A DNA stretch of 64,000 bases from Cryptomeria japonica (Eukaryota; Streptophyta; Pinopsida; Cupressales; Cupressaceae), in the NCBI RefSeq assembly GCF_030272615.1, contig NC_081412.1, forward strand, positions 548,606,488-548,670,487, in the 5' to 3' direction. The translations under genes and the position numbers were made by a program. The notes under the pieces are model-generated. The model had not been told where the DNA came from and did not search any database. It saw only the letters and a list, made by a program, of their open reading frames with translations. Below, in pieces: positions 1-13,706 of the stretch (its first letter is position 1; each line of letters begins with the position of its first letter).

Positions 1-454
1 CCTTTAATCTTTAGTGGTATTTGCAGTCTCTCAGGTGGTTTGGAGTCGTAGATTCCATAATATTTTATCTGCTATCCTTGAGACCAAGCTCACTCATTTT
101 TCTTGATGTAATTTTTTTCAAGGCTTGCCTTTGGGCTCTTGCTTGAGGCATATGTGTATTCCTGATTCGTGTTGCCCTTCTTATAGATAACCTGAAACTT
201 TCACACACCTCTTTAGGTTTTGCCGCTATGCTCAAAATTTGTGGTGTTGGATTCATGATTTCTTTCAGCTGTTTCAGCAAGAGCCCTTTTCCTGACATAT
301 GGTCCTTTTAGGGGATTTGCCTTGCATCCCCTTCAAATTTACCTAAATTTGACATGCTTTCAATGTGGAAATCCTCTTTACAATATGGAAAAATAAAAAT
401 GCTATTTTGTTATCTCATAGCTTGATTGATATTCATGTTTCACTTTTTACTTAA
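1..454. other. Unassigned sequence with a short minus-strand ORF
   Basis: The minus strand has a 77-codon ORF (298 to 65) rich in Lys, Arg and Gln. No domain is recognised. It could be a retroelement gag or ORF1 scrap, or chance. Confidence 0.2.
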
Positions 455-1130
455 GTGTGTTTATGTAATAATGTGATGCTTCAAATTCAAGTGCAAGCCA
501 ACAAGATTGCCTTGGAGGTGGCCCATGTTCAAATCCTTCTGGAGCATTGGGGAAATGTTTCGTGTACGGTTGCTAGAGTGCCTCCAAATTCTTCTACCGA
601 CCCCTCTATTGGTCCTTTTGCCTCCCATGATCAGTCTTTGCCCCACGACCGTTGACATGGATGTAGCTCTTTCACTTGCTGTTCCCAGACCCTGCAATCC
701 TAGGCTGCCTACAACTAGTCTGGTGGTGGCAATGCTTTCAACAAGTGGTGCTTTGCCTCTTCGGCACATAGGGGTTTTGCCTCTAGGTGGGGTTTGGGGA
801 GTGTGGACCTGGCCACCGGTGGTGCCAACTTTCGATGGTGATAATGGATGGCCTAGCTCTTTTAAAGAGCTCCCGCATTTGACTCTGGCGATCTCGCACC
901 CACTAATTTATGGGGTCCTAAGGATGATAGAGATCTGCCTCCTTTGGCCATTGCTTTAGCTTCTCTCTGGACTTGGTCTGTGTTTATTGTGGTTTTTGAC
1001 TCTTTAGGCTCTACTCTTTTGACTCCTGAGAGGTTATCTTGTATCCCCCTACTTTTTTTTTGTGAACAATGTACCTTCTCTTTAATTAATGGAAATGACT
1101 ACTATTCATCAAAAAATAATCTTGAATGTC
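455..1130 (+). mobile_element. Possible 3' end of a decayed LINE-like element
   Basis: This stretch is richer in GC than its flanks and keeps overlapping short open frames, none with a recognisable motif. It ends in a T-rich run, a short phrase with ATTAATGGAAATGACTACT, then an A-rich end near 1110-1130. That ending resembles the 3' terminus of plant L1-type elements. No reverse transcriptase motif is visible, so the call rests only on the shape of the end. Confidence 0.25.
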
Positions 1131-1160
1131 CATACAAACTAAAGTTAGTTCCAATATAAC

Positions 1161-2320
1161 AAAAAAGTACATTTCATGATGTTGATCGAGAATCTTTTAA
1201 ATATAAAGTAGTGTCATTTATGAAATGAGGCAACCAATAGAATCAAACACCTATGAAAAATAATTGATTGTACTATTAATTATTTTATAGTCAAAATGAA
1301 TAGAGTGAAAAATATTCAGAAGGTACAATTAATTATGAACCCAATATAAAATGTTAACCCAATTTTAATAATTCAAAATATATTTAAAGCAAACTATTTT
1401 AATTCTACTCTACCAACTTCTAAAAATGAAAATAATTTCTTAATTAAGAGACGCATTAAAGTGATTGCTTGTACCTTCCATGCATTCACATTTTTTAATC
1501 TCTTTTTAAAATGGGTAATATATAAAGTTAATTACGAAATTATGCTCCACTTACCTTATCCCATTTCCATTTTCTTATATTCTCTTCTCATATGCTTTTC
1601 CCACATGATTAGCTGTTCATTCAATTATGATGAATGAGAATGAGAATGTGAAATGCTCAACTTTGTTACAGCATGCATTATTTTCCACTGAGAAGAGTAA
1701 AATAATGTTCATCTTGCACAAACTCCATACGCCACGTATTTAACAAAACTATAACTTGAAATTCTGGGTATCATGGCCACTGGCTTAATGGTCCCGCCTG
1801 ATTTTTTTTGGGTATTTCACGCACAGTTTGGGGACTAATTTTGATTGTGGACCTAGATCATCAAACAAATTTAGTATGATGAATATTCATGCAAAATCTT
1901 CCTCTTCGTACGATACTGTCTTCCGAGGATTTTGATTGTATTTTAGGCCAAAAGTCCCTAAATACGGTCATTCTGCGAAATGAGTAAGCAACCTTTCGGA
2001 CATTTTACGCAGTCTTTAACTAATAAGTGGAGGCGGCGCTGACTTTAAATTATGTCCAGGCAAAACTCTGGTGGGACTGCATCAGGTAAGCTTTTGTAAG
2101 GAATAAGGTCACTCAACAAATCAAAGCAAACCTCTTTTTAGATTCCTTCACATGTCTGATTGTCGGCGTTTGTGATTGCTACAGTTGTTGTCACCACAGT
2201 TAAAATCCTCCCCTGAATTTTACACTGGGTTGTGAGAAATTTGGGGATTGGGTTGCCTCTGTGAATTCGAATTTCCTTGTTGCTTTCTTTGGATAGTTAA
2301 GTTCTTTTTGGGTATCAGTC
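1161..2320 (+). promoter_or_regulatory. Upstream region and 5' UTR of the ACR gene
   Basis: AT-rich sequence with no gene. A TATA-like run (ATATATAAAG) lies near 1519, but it is about 800 bp from the start codon and the true promoter is not resolved. A plausible 5'-UTR intron runs from 2086 (donor CAG|GTAAGC) to 2318 (acceptor ATCAG), which would place the start codon two bases into the next exon. The intron is inferred from splice consensus only. Confidence 0.35.
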
Positions 2321-5300
2321 ATGGAGTGGTTTGATCATGTTGACCTGGATAACGAATATGATAAACTGAGAATCCGAATGAATCCTCCCAGGTTTTTAAA
2401 ATTTCTTTCATTGTATGATTAATGGCTATGCATGTTTAAATTCTTTTGGGCTATTTTTTAAGTGAAGGTGTAGTACTGAACTGGTTATTGATGATCAGGG
2501 TGGTAATTGATAATGAAGCCTGTGAGGATGCCACATTGGTCAAGGTATGTGTTAATTCTATATTTGGGTTTCTTGTATTATCATGTAATGTGTTGTCAAC
2601 AAAGGCTTGTTAGTGTATTATACCGAGAATTATAATATAGTAACGAAATTAGGTTTTTTTTTTGTAGCTAATTCTAAAATTATAAGTCATTCTATGATGG
2701 TTTCAGAGTTCTCAGAAAGAATGAGGTTGAATTCTTTATTCTAATTCTAAAAGTTTGATGTTTACTAGAGTACTCTTGAAACTGTAAAAACAACATGATA
2801 GTTGTAGCTAAATTCATGTTATCCTTTGGTCTGGTTTACTGACTTCAAATTTTATGTTTAGATGCAATAATTGAGCCAAATTCTCTAGGATTTTATAATC
2901 TTTTCTGTGTAGGTTGACAGTCTCAATATACATGGGATCCTTTTGGAGGTTGTTCAAGTGCTGGCTGATTTTGACCTCATCATTAGCAAGGCTTACATAT
3001 CTTCTCTTGGTGGATGGTTCATGGATGGTAATTCTTCACCCAACTCATCGAGTTACCTTCTATACTACAACTTTTACAAGTGTGTTGATTTTATCTCTGA
3101 GGGCTTTTGCACTGCGCGTTTGGTTTGTATGTGACAGTTTTCCATGTAACTGACAAGAATGGGAACAAGCTTGCTGATGAGGGGCTAATTAATAATATCC
3201 AACAGGTATCTATGCTTTATATTTCTCTCCTAGTTTGAAGAGACACAATCTTAATTATGGTCCCTTTCACTTTGTGTGTCTAGATATCTGGTTTTGATTC
3301 ATTAGAAATCATTAATGAAGTTCATTAAATTCTACAAGTAGTAAACTACTACATTGCAATGATGACGATCACTTGTTCATTAAAACTTTTTGTTATATGG
3401 CATCAAAGTAAGAACCCTCAAATACAGGGTGTGGCAATCCTCTTGTTCAATCATCACAATTCTAAGGTATAATGTGAGGCCCATGGCCATGACTATCATA
3501 AAGACAAAATGGCAATAGTTGCCTGAAAAATGGTTCATAAGGCACAACACTTGCTGAAGGTTTTGCAAATAGGGTTGCAAGCTAAGTGGGTTTAACCTTG
3601 GAGGGAACTCCGTGGTTAAGCACGCTTGAGTTGGAGTTGTACTGAGATGGGTGACCTCCCGGGAAGGCCCAATGCTTCACCCCTGTGAGCATCACCTAGA
3701 TGCAATGAGTGCTAAGTGGACCATTCATTCTCATGAGAGATGGGTTCTTGTGAACCACTACTCATGAAACATGGGTCAATGAGTTTGACTCAAAAAAACT
3801 ACACAGTTGAACCCTGATAGCAATATCATTGTTTGACTTGCTGTGGAAAATACCTCCTACTTATCAACTCTATATATGTGAATCAGGTGTAAAGAAAGCA
3901 AAGTGTATTTATATCAGCATATAAAGGGCATTATTTGGCTGGATTTCAGAGCGGTTATTGCATTTAGTCCCCTAGATAGTCATGGCCAAGGTTGAGAATC
4001 ATACTGTGAGAATGGTTTATGTGAACTCGTATTTTTTCATTGCATTGCATACACCACATAGATGTTTTGAAAATATTTCAACTAATTTTTTGTTGGTACA
4101 ATCAAATTGCTACAAATAAGGCTGTTCTGTTATTCCTGGAAACTGTTTTGTAGAAAGCTATGTACTCTTCACTATTAGACAATCAATTTCTGAGTGACAG
4201 GTTCCATATTTCCTATTTCATCTCATAATCCAAAAGGTTTACCCTATGCCTCTGTAGATTTTTTACCCAAATAGGCCTCATTTCCAATACAATGTTTTTT
4301 ATAGCTTGTAAATTTCCATTTCAAGTAGTTGAAAAATAAAGGTTATTTTGTTTCTTCAACGTAAAGTCCTTTAAGTTTTAAAAAGGTTTCTTACTTAATG
4401 TGCATTGGTTGTAAACGAAGGAGCTACTTCTACCCATCAGTATTCTCTTTTGTTGGAGTCATCCAAGTGAACTTTTTAACATTGTTCCCTGTACTTGCAA
4501 ACATAATTCATGTTGAAGGCTTAGTGTATCATGTGCTCACAGATATTATAAATGAATTTGTTGTTTTGTGTCATGGGCAATATACATGATCTCATGTCAT
4601 TTTTGTATCCAATATTTATGAACTGCAATTCTTTAGCCCAAGGAGCCCTAAGTGGGAAAATATTATTTATGTTTGCCTCAGTGAAATTCATGAATCCTTT
4701 TGATGAGTTTGTTATGTCTGCTCATTGCTCTGGATGCTCAGTTCATTAGCCTTGGAAGAATGTTTTTCTATCACGTTAAGGGAACACTAGTGTCTTGTTG
4801 TTCCATTTGTTGAATCAATTTCAATTTTTAGGGAGAGTGTACATTTCAAGGTCAATTTGCTAAGGAAATGTGTCTCATCTAGACTTGGGTCTGACAAAGT
4901 TCATGGTCTCCTTTAAATATGCCCTACATTTATTCATTTTCTTCTGGGTTTGGTATATAGTTATATTTTCGTTGAATTAGTGCATTTTGCCAACTACAAA
5001 CAAGGTTATTAGGTTTTTCTATTCATGTAAATTTGTATAACCAATCCCTAGAGTCTCTGGTGAACCATCATTAGTTAAAGTTTTATTCTTCATCTCTTTG
5101 TACTATTTGCTGCTTTTGGATGATATGTTTCTTAAGATCGAAAATTTATATGTGGTTCATATCTTCCTTGACGATTGTCACAATTTTTGTTTCAAAAGGT
5201 TAATTTTAATTTCTGTTTTGCAGTTTCTTTTCTGGGAATTTGGTACCTCTTTGGGGTAAGAAGATACATACAGTGGTATTCCATTGTGTGGATAATCCCT

Positions 5301-6918
5301 TTTCATTCTTATTACTGTTTTCACTTTCTCTACATCTATCCTGTTCATTTACTATATTGTAATATTGATACATAGGAAGCTTGAGAAGCGACAAATAGCC
5401 TTGTATAATGCTACCGTTAATTACCCTACCATCCTTTTCTGTCATTTCTATATGTTGATGTTATTTCAAGCAATTTAGAGGACCTTTCTTTCAAATAGTC
5501 TGTGGAATAGGATTTAGTTGCTGCATTTTCAATTGGGCAAAGCAAATATTTTACTGCTACAATCTTTGAGTCATGTTAGTGTGCCTAGTCTGAATTGTTG
5601 TTTGATTGCAGGCCTTGGGAACAAATGCTTGTGTTCTTCCTCTACTAAGGAAGTCTGTTGGAGTAGAGTTTGTGTCAGAGCACACAGCACTTGAAATGAC
5701 AGGTACAGATCGGCCAGGGCTACTTTCTGAAGTATTTGCTGTTCTCACAGACTGGGGCTGTAATGTTGTTCGGGCTGAGGTGTGGACACATAACACAAGG
5801 GTTGCCTGCATTTTGAACGTTACTGATAAAACTACAGGCACAGCAATTCATGATCAAGAAAGGCTTTCAACAATTAAAAAACTTCTAAGTAGGGTTATCA
5901 CAAGAGATAATGACATAAGAAGTGCCAAAACTGTGGTTTCCATGGGTATTACCCACACTGAAAGGCGTCTCCATCAAATGATGTTTGCCGACAGAGACTT
6001 TGAGCGAATGAACACAGGCGAGATGATATTGTGTGATAATGTTCGGCCATTGGTAACAGTTCATAACTGTGATGAGAAAGGATATTCTGTGGTTATTGTG
6101 CGATGCAAGGATAGAGCGAAGCTTCTTTTTGATATAGTTTGCACATTGACAGACATGCAGTACGTAGTTTATCATGCTTCCATTGGTTCACAAGGCCTGG
6201 ACGCATATCAGGTGTGACTTGGTTATTAGGATTTCTAAGCCTCTGAATTCTATATATGTTACCTTCCATTTCCGTTCATTTTGTGACTGGATTTCATATA
6301 TTGGAGGCTTGTTTTTGGCTGAAGACAAAGACTGCATTGTTTTGTGGAATCTGTAGGAGTTTTATATTAGGCATGCAGATGGTCGAGCACTGAACTCAGA
6401 AGCAGAAAGGCAGCGTGTGATTCAGTGTTTGGAGGCAGCAATTGAAAGAAGAGTCTCAGAGGTACTTGAATGCTCATTCCAGTTGATAGTTTTATTTTAC
6501 TCTCTCTGAACTGTGCTAGCATGCATTAATATCAAACTGGTAATTATGAGTTAATCTCTATTTGCAGGGTTTGAGGCTTGAATTATGCAAAAGCAATCAT
6601 GTTGGTCTGCTTTGTGATGCTACTCGAGTTTTTCGAGAGAATGGTTTGTCAGTGACAAGAGCAGCAATCGCAAACAGGGGAGAAAAGGGAGTGGATGTCT
6701 TCTATGTCACAGATGCAGCAAGAAACCTTGTTGATTTCAAGACAGTTGAAGCTGTTCGCCAAGAAATAGGGAAAACAGTACTTCATGTGAAAGAAAACTC
6801 TATGCATATGAAATCAACCCCACAAGAGAACAGGAATAGGTTTTCATTCACTGATCTATTCAAACCCAAATCTGAACATTTTCCGTGCAATCTAAGGTTT
6901 ATAAAACTTAATTTTTAA
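2321..6918 (+). CDS. ACR4: ACT domain-repeat (ACR) protein, four ACT domains, seven coding exons
   Basis: Exons are 2321-2391, 2499-2544, 2913-3027, 3138-3205, 5612-6211, 6357-6461 and 6568-6918. All have GT-AG borders and phases that join without a break, giving 451 residues, within the usual ACR range of about 440-480. ACT domains lie near residues 24-100, 126-200, 258-335 and 336-410. Hallmarks are RMNPPRVVIDN at the N-terminus, [16 protein letters not shown] in ACT1, [11 protein letters not shown] in ACT2, [10 protein letters not shown] in ACT3 and [20 protein letters not shown] before ACT4. The start begins MEWFDHVD and is followed by the acidic segment typical of the family. ACR proteins are thought to be amino-acid-sensing regulators in plants; no catalytic domain is present. 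The symbol is by resemblance to the ACR3/4/5 group; exact orthology is not established. The C-terminus ([10 protein letters not shown] then 15 residues) aligns in style with family tails, so the stop at 6916-6918 is accepted. Confidence 0.9.
3206..5611 (+). other. Large intron 4 of the ACR gene
   Basis: At 2,406 bp this is by far the longest intron of the gene; the others are 107-368 bp. It is T-rich, has no convincing ORF and contains a 5S-rRNA-derived repeat. The length is likely due to insertion. Confidence 0.8.
3572..3683 (+). mobile_element. 5S rRNA-derived sequence, probably a Cassandra-type LTR or SINE3-like element
   Basis: The segment matches plant 5S rRNA from about a third of the way in to the 3' end. 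It has AACTCCGTGGTTAAGC, an A-box-like AAGCACGCTTGAG, the intermediate and C-box region GAGATGGGTGACCTCC, then GGGAAG and a CACCCC end at 3682. A functional 5S gene is unlikely because of many substitutions and no tandem partner. Cassandra TRIM elements carry such 5S segments in their LTRs, and SINE3 elements carry them at the 5' end. LTR borders or a target duplication could not be fixed, so the element type stays open. It lies in the sense direction of the host gene. Confidence 0.65.
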
Positions 6919-7760
6919 ACCTTGTGAATGCAGAACCAAGACTTGTTACTGAGAGACCCCTCACCCAACTTCTCCAAACCTATGATGTCCATCCCCTCTC
7001 CATAAAGAAATCATCACATATGCATGGAAGGTTTCATTATTTGTATTAGTAGGAAATTAGCATTATTTGGGTGGTCTCTTACATTGCCCTCGGACCACAC
7101 TTTGACTCAGTTATTGACATTCCACATTTAGAGGGAACTCAACCTATTTCTGATTCAGATATCCTTTCTCTTATGCGCTTCTGTATGATATGTAGAATAA
7201 CAAAGTAGCACAAGCTTGGGATAATCTTGTACATACCCTTCGGAGGAGAATGTCCTGTGACATGCCATTTGATGCCAAACATTGTAAATTAATGGTCATA
7301 CATGGCAGCAAAATAAACACATCCCTACCCTTTAAATATACATTTGGCATTTGTTTTGTATGATAAAGGTTTTAAATACAGTTTCTGAGTAATTCTGTAG
7401 AGCCAATAGAGAATCTGTAAAAGACATCGTTTACTTCCACTGTCCATAGCGTTGAGAATGAATGTCTCTGGATTTAGTAGAGAGTTAAACTCAGAAACAT
7501 TCATTTTCAATAGATAATCTTTTCAGATGCTTCCTTATTCTTGATAGCTATAGAATAGGCAAGGGAGAAGAAAAGATGCCGTAATCTAAGGGTATCATTT
7601 CTGAGACAGAAATCAGAAATTTTGAGGACCCCTTATAAGACAGGGCTGAATTTCGCACACGATATATATTTTACATGTTCTTGAACTTTATTAGGTTCTT
7701 TTCAATCTATGTTGTGGGTTCAGGTTCAGGAAAATAAACTTTCCCTGTATGTAATGTTCT
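6919..7760 (+). other. 3' flank and likely 3' UTR of the ACR gene
   Basis: No ORF is supported. AATAAA hexamers occur at about 7312 and 7733, 0.4 and 0.8 kb after the stop, and either could direct polyadenylation. Confidence 0.4.
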
Positions 7761-8440
7761 AATCCCATCAAATGTATATAAAACAAATACAAATGGGTCC
7801 ATGTTAGAACTAATGATTGCTGGTTAATAAAAATTTGAAAAGTGTACTTGATATTTTAGGAAAGGAAATAAAAAGATGGGTGCCAACTTAGTTTGATGAC
7901 CGAAGGACGAGTGCCAAATGAAAAAGATTTTTTCTAATGAGAGTGTGTATGCTCAAAAAATGATGCCTCACTGTTAGTGAAGTGCCTTAGTAGACATGTA
8001 TTGGATCTGTTTCTCGTTAGAGGACAAGATCATATATTTGGGACAAAGTTGCGGCCGTGGATCCTTTTTCTTAGTTCAAACTCATCTTTACAATTAATAA
8101 TGTTTTGTTTTGCAACTTCTCTAATGTATGATTGTTTGCTTTGCTCTTCATGAATATATATGGACTTGGTGGTATTTAGAAATATCAATAAAGCTATCAA
8201 TTTGTTATTGGGAGGTAAGTTCTTCAGAACAATCCTCAAATTGTGAATACATATTGGAAACAAACTGCATTACTATTAATTGATCCAATGCTCTAGATAG
8301 AGAGAGAGCATGTTTATACTCGATGATTAGAATGAATGTATTTAATGTCTTATATACTTAACATAACATCAAACTCTGCCAATTGCTTAGTTAGCTCAAG
8401 GCAAGAGGGCAATTGGGGTATATATATGTGTGTACCAAAT

Positions 8441-8443
<3 letters not shown>
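7761..8443. other. AT-rich intergenic sequence
   Basis: Nothing recognisable beyond short chance ORFs and a short GA run near 8300. Confidence 0.5.

Positions 8444-8503
<60 letters not shown>
8444..8503. repeat. (TA)n microsatellite
   Basis: About 30 uninterrupted TA units. Confidence 0.95.
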
Positions 8504-8505
<2 letters not shown>

Positions 8506-11500
8506 GGTAGTTTTGAGCAATCATGGGAGCAAATTTGAGCTCACCATTGAGTTCACAATGAAAAAATCACATTTGTCTTTTGAAGTGCCCAAATTGAATA
8601 TTGGAGGCTAGATTTGAAAAGGCATATGTTAGATTTAGTTGATTATTGATTTTTTGGAGCATTTTAGGTCAAATTTGGCTTTGCCATCATGCTTAAAATA
8701 CCCAAGAACCAAAGATCAAATGATAAATCATCAAAATTAGAGCATTTTTGCTTGCTCTTAAGGTTTTTTGTCCTCTTTCATTGTATGGGTTGTACGCTCA
8801 CAAATATTTATTACATAGCACTACATAGGCTTATGCTTGCATAGTAACCACAAGCTACTATAATAGCTTTGAGCCAATCACTTCCTCACTATTGGTGGCA
8901 AGCACTAGTTGGTGTTGCTTTGCATACATATAGTAAGTGTAGGCCTTTAGCTTTGCCAACCCTTGGTTCATGCTCTTCTACTAGTGGCAAGACTTTGACA
9001 TCAACACCTATCACCACCCTTTCTTTGGCCCTATGACCTTCTCATCACCTTTGTTCCACCAATAGCATGCCATTGCCATTAGTATTTGTAGGAATTGAAT
9101 ATGAATTCCCCACACCCCAGGATCACTTGCAAAACAAAAATGATCTTCCACGAGAGAGAAAATGACAAAATTTGGCTTGATTATGGATGTTTCAATAATT
9201 GTTCAAATATGATTTGTATATAAGATGCCTTGCTTATAAAGACAAGGTTGATAGGTAGGATTAGATGGATTGTGACATGTCGCTTAATCCTATGTTATGA
9301 GACAACTCAAGCGACAATTATTAAATGACCTGGGACTCTAAATATGAAATTCTGAAAGATAACGTAAGATCTTATGACAATTAATACTTTTTAGAAAGAT
9401 TCTCTAGGATTCAAGTTAACTTAGGCATGCAAATATGACCCACTAGGTGAAATAGTTAGATAAAACACCTTATTCACACCAACACCTCCCTTAAGTGCCA
9501 CTTAGGGAGTAGCATATTATCACGCAAGCGATGCAAAACATGAAGATTATTATGGGTCCTAGCTACTAAGCCATGTTAGGAACCCATTTATAATGCAATC
9601 TCTCACAAACAAAGAAAATGAGAAAACCCATTGAGACATAGCTCCTTTAAAAGAGAGAAAAGATACAATCAAGCGATGAAAGATGGAAGAGTTAATGATA
9701 CCCCCAAGAATTACATATATCACAAAGTCAACTAAATTCCCCTCCATAAGAAGGAAAGAGGAGAGACTATAGACCTCCCATAATGAGATAACCCACTGCA
9801 AAGAAATACTAGAAGCATACTGGAGTAAACTTTGGGCAAACACTAAGTGAGGCATTGTTTTGCAAAGCATCTATCTCAATCATTATTAGCTACACTATTA
9901 TGACCGTCACAATGTGACAATGAATTATGTATATTAGGCCAAATGCAAAGATATCCCAGTACACATGTATCTCAATTTTTATTACCTTAAATTCATTTTC
10001 TTGTGGTGACAATGTATGCAATATCATAACAAGCTTCAATTTTGTTGAATGAAATGGTTCTACAAGTGATATGAAAATCAATACATGATATGTTTGTCAC
10101 ACAAGGGTTTAAATAGTATTTTTTCTTTTGATTCCATGTTGATAAGAGGTGTTAGAAAGGTCATGATGATTAAATGAAGACATGACAATGTCAAAAGGCA
10201 ATAGTATATGAGGTATAAGCAAGCAACCTATAGGCCTATTAGGGTAACATGTGAAGGAGATGATAATATGTGTCAAATCAAGAAGTAACAAAGGACAAAT
10301 GAGAGAAATAAGGGGTTATTATAGGGATATTTACACCATTGTCAAAGAATTCAAAGAACATTATGGCATATCATGGGGGATTGAGAGAGAGAAGTCAAAT
10401 AATTAACAAGCAAAGAGATGGAAATATGCTTAAAAGGCTATGGGTAGAGGTTAGTGATGAAAGCAAGTCATGTGTTTGTAATTGTTGTGCATGGCCTTGT
10501 GATATAGTAGCCCATATAAATGAATGTGCTATCAAGTGACATGTGTAGAGATCTTTTTGTAGGCAATGGTTGTCATGATAGCACACATCTATGTCTTACA
10601 CAAAGCCACAAGCTTGTGAACAATATTACAAATAGTGTAAGAAAAACATGGTAGAAGATAGTACCAAGGACGAAGACCAAGTGAATATTTACTATGAACT
10701 TCTTCAATCATTTCATCCTCTTTATTCCAAGATGGAACTCCAAGCTTGCTCTTATCATCTTGTCTTGCATGTCTCTTGTTTCAAGAATTTTCTTGCCCAA
10801 TATGTTCTTGATAAAATTATTCTACCTAAGGTCAATGCTAATGAAACCATTACTCTCTAGTGCAAAGTAGTCTTGGATATATGCTTTCACTAGCTTCACA
10901 ATCACATAACCACTAATTTACTAATTTGGGAGCATTGTATGCACCGTGAAGGTGCTACTTAGGAATCACTTCACCAAGTCCAATAATTTGATTCCATTAA
11001 GGGCCGAGGATAATGTTTTTCAAGATGTAAGGGATATAAGACACTTTAAACACTTTTATCTTGATTCTTTCTTTATTCTATTAAAGGCTTTATATGCATA
11101 GGCTTTGTAAGTCATCCATTGATCTATTTTGAATATTTACATATGCTTGGAAAGCATTAGTTATATTCAATTGATTTAACATAATAGGTTGTAGTCTATT
11201 ATTTTACTGCCAATAAAATTATATTACATTGACTATTGCCTAAAGTGGGTTGCCTAGGATGCCTAAGATATTGTAACGTTTTTTCTATCCAATACAATAC
11301 AAATTTTGTGCTTTCATTCTAGCACTAATTTTCCAATATTTATCACATTGAATTAACTCAAATCAAAAGATCTCTAGTTAAACTTTGTGTAGTTATTGAT
11401 TTATTCAACTAATCATTTATAGTACAAATATGGATAACAATATTGGCAAAAAATATTAGTATTAACCAAAAATCCATAAAGGCATACTATGTTATATGTT

Positions 11501-11639
11501 GATAAAAGCATAATATATATCCAATAAAGCCATATAGGCCTACAACAAAGCCATATGGATATAAAAGTCATATATCTGTAATACCAAATATATTTTCAAA
11601 AATACCATACAGGCATATAACAAAGGACCCTAATGTAGC
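8504..11639. other. Gene-poor, AT-rich sequence with undetermined repeat remnants
   Basis: Only short, motif-free open frames are seen, for example 9559-9870 on -, 10339-10539 on + and 10648-10860 on +. The stretch around 9480-9870 has the flavour of a decayed retroelement, but no diagnostic residue survives. Confidence 0.4.
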
Positions 11640-13690
11640 CATTTCACTCTAGGAGAAGGAAATAGATCATGAGTTGCCTTTGACTATTGAGAGGATCATG
11701 GAGATGCATACGATGTTGGTTTCTTTTGAGCTTGTTCACTTGTCCTCATCTCTAAACTTTTATTTAGCTCCACCTAATAAAATACAATAAAGACATTAAT
11801 ATATATGGAAATTGAATTATAGAATGTTGTATAATAGAATAATCACTTACTGCATACAATTAATCACTATACTCATCCACAACAGGGGCATGTTCACGAT
11901 CTAGAGTCACAAGCCATTGTAGCAAGCATCAGGATAGAAATTAAACTATGACTAAGTATCATTAAATTTCTCAATAATAGATTGATAAAACAACAAATAT
12001 AACATAGAGTTGACTAGTCTGCCTCATACCTTTGTCAAAGCAATTGAACTTGCTATCACTGTAGCAACATCATGCTCCATTGTCACACAAAAATGTCAAC
12101 ATCTAAAAATGAAACAAGAAATGTTATTCAATTACCAAAACTACCTAAAATTAATTTACAATGCCATCAATGAATAAAAATAGACAAGGTTACTTGAGTG
12201 AAAGTTCTACGATGACCTTGATTGCTAGATGTTGATGTCGAAGGTCCAACATCAACCTATTCAACATTCAAATAAGGGAGAAGAATACCATTCATATATG
12301 TTTCAACTTTTCACATGTAATATTTATATTTCTTTACTAGTTACATACATGTGGACTTAAAGATGTCATGAAATAGACAAGTTGAGGACCTCTAGAAGTA
12401 GGATAAATACTCTAACCATGAATTTCCATTATAACTATTCTACTAATTTAGTTAATCTTATATTTTCTAATAAAATTTAATAAATTGAATTAAATGTTTC
12501 TTTTTGAATTTTACTTGATTACCAATGTTGATGTTTCATTCAATAGAGCTTATATCATGATCATTTGATCCACTACATATGTCTCTTGGTTAGGTGCATC
12601 ATGACTATTCTGAGGATCGTAAACACAAATAGACTTACAAGATTGATAGAGATGAGATGGAACTTGAGGTCTAGAAGACTCCTTTACATCACCCTATGCT
12701 ACAAGCCTAACAAACTATATAAGGGTCAGAGTGAGCATTCTAATGTACTCTAAGGTGTTGACCTTGACAATGTCCTTTACAACAGAAGGAATAGTCACAT
12801 GCTCCACCACAAGTTTTAGCCATGAGTCTTGGTGCCTGGGTTGGGTCACACTATGCCCCCACTCTGTCTTGTGTGGAGCCCCTAGAGCTCTACCTTGGAT
12901 CTCTCATATATCAAAGTAATTTGGGATTTGATTGAGGATTAACTTAAAATAGAGTTTTCTAAAAAAGTATTGTGGTACTTCATAAATATTGCATGGAGGA
13001 TGGTAAAAAACTATTCACCACTTATCCTAAGAATTATCCCTTATCCCTTAGTGATGGCACCAATGGATAGAAAAAATATTGCATGCACCATGTAAGGATT
13101 CATTCATTTGTGGGTTAGTAAAGAGTGCACTCAAGTAAGATTTTAGAATATTCTTTTGTTTAACTTGCTTATGAGATAGTTTGTCTATGTAAAATTTATC
13201 TTGTTGCTCCCTCTTATTGGACCAAGTATTTATTTTCCCACTCACTAATATTGTTAGTGTGAATAAGGTTATAACTTATCTTGTTATTAGTGGAATCCTA
13301 TTCACATGTTTACTTAGGTCCTAGATTTCATTTAAAGTTAGGTTGCATAATCCTAAGTTGGTTGGTCTTATGTCCTAGGTGGAATTCTAGATGTTTTTTT
13401 ATACTGAGGCGACGCCTCATTATTTACTCTTAGACTCTAGGCATTTAATATTCACATCATGCATTTGATGTTTGTATCTAGGATAGTTTTCTACATCATC
13501 ACCTTTCCTATATAATCGAGGCTAATGTACATTTGTATTCATATTTAGGGTATGTGCAGGATCATGAGGGGCCAAAAAGTGGCAATATGAAAAAAATGCC
13601 TTCTCCATTTGCCCCAAAACATGAAAAATCCATGTTGATTTTTTGCTTGGCTTGGATGTTAGTGCATGTAGCCATGGCAAAAAAAAAGCA
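11640..13690. other. Unrecognised sequence, possibly a decayed intron-bearing element on the minus strand
   Basis: Short blocks of moderate GC (11650-11760, 12740-12900) separated by AT-rich spacers look like exons of a dead minus-strand gene, each interrupted by stops. The block at 12740-12900 reads as a Cys-rich peptide on -. No family is recognised. Confidence 0.25.
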
Positions 13691-13706
13691 TAATGAATAT
13701 CCAAAA

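Noticed and set aside
507-959. 150-codon ORF near the left end
   Set aside because: No motif, overlapping frames in both directions, composition-driven.
3572-3683. Functional 5S rRNA gene
   Set aside because: Too many substitutions, single copy, located in a gene intron; better explained as a retroelement part.
4398-5445. Short ORFs inside ACR intron 4
   Set aside because: Lie in an intron, lack motifs, AT-rich composition.
6896-6945. Alternative splice giving a different ACR C-terminus (GT at about 6896, AG at about 6933)
   Set aside because: The intron would be only about 38 bp, too short for plants; the unspliced stop gives a usual family length.
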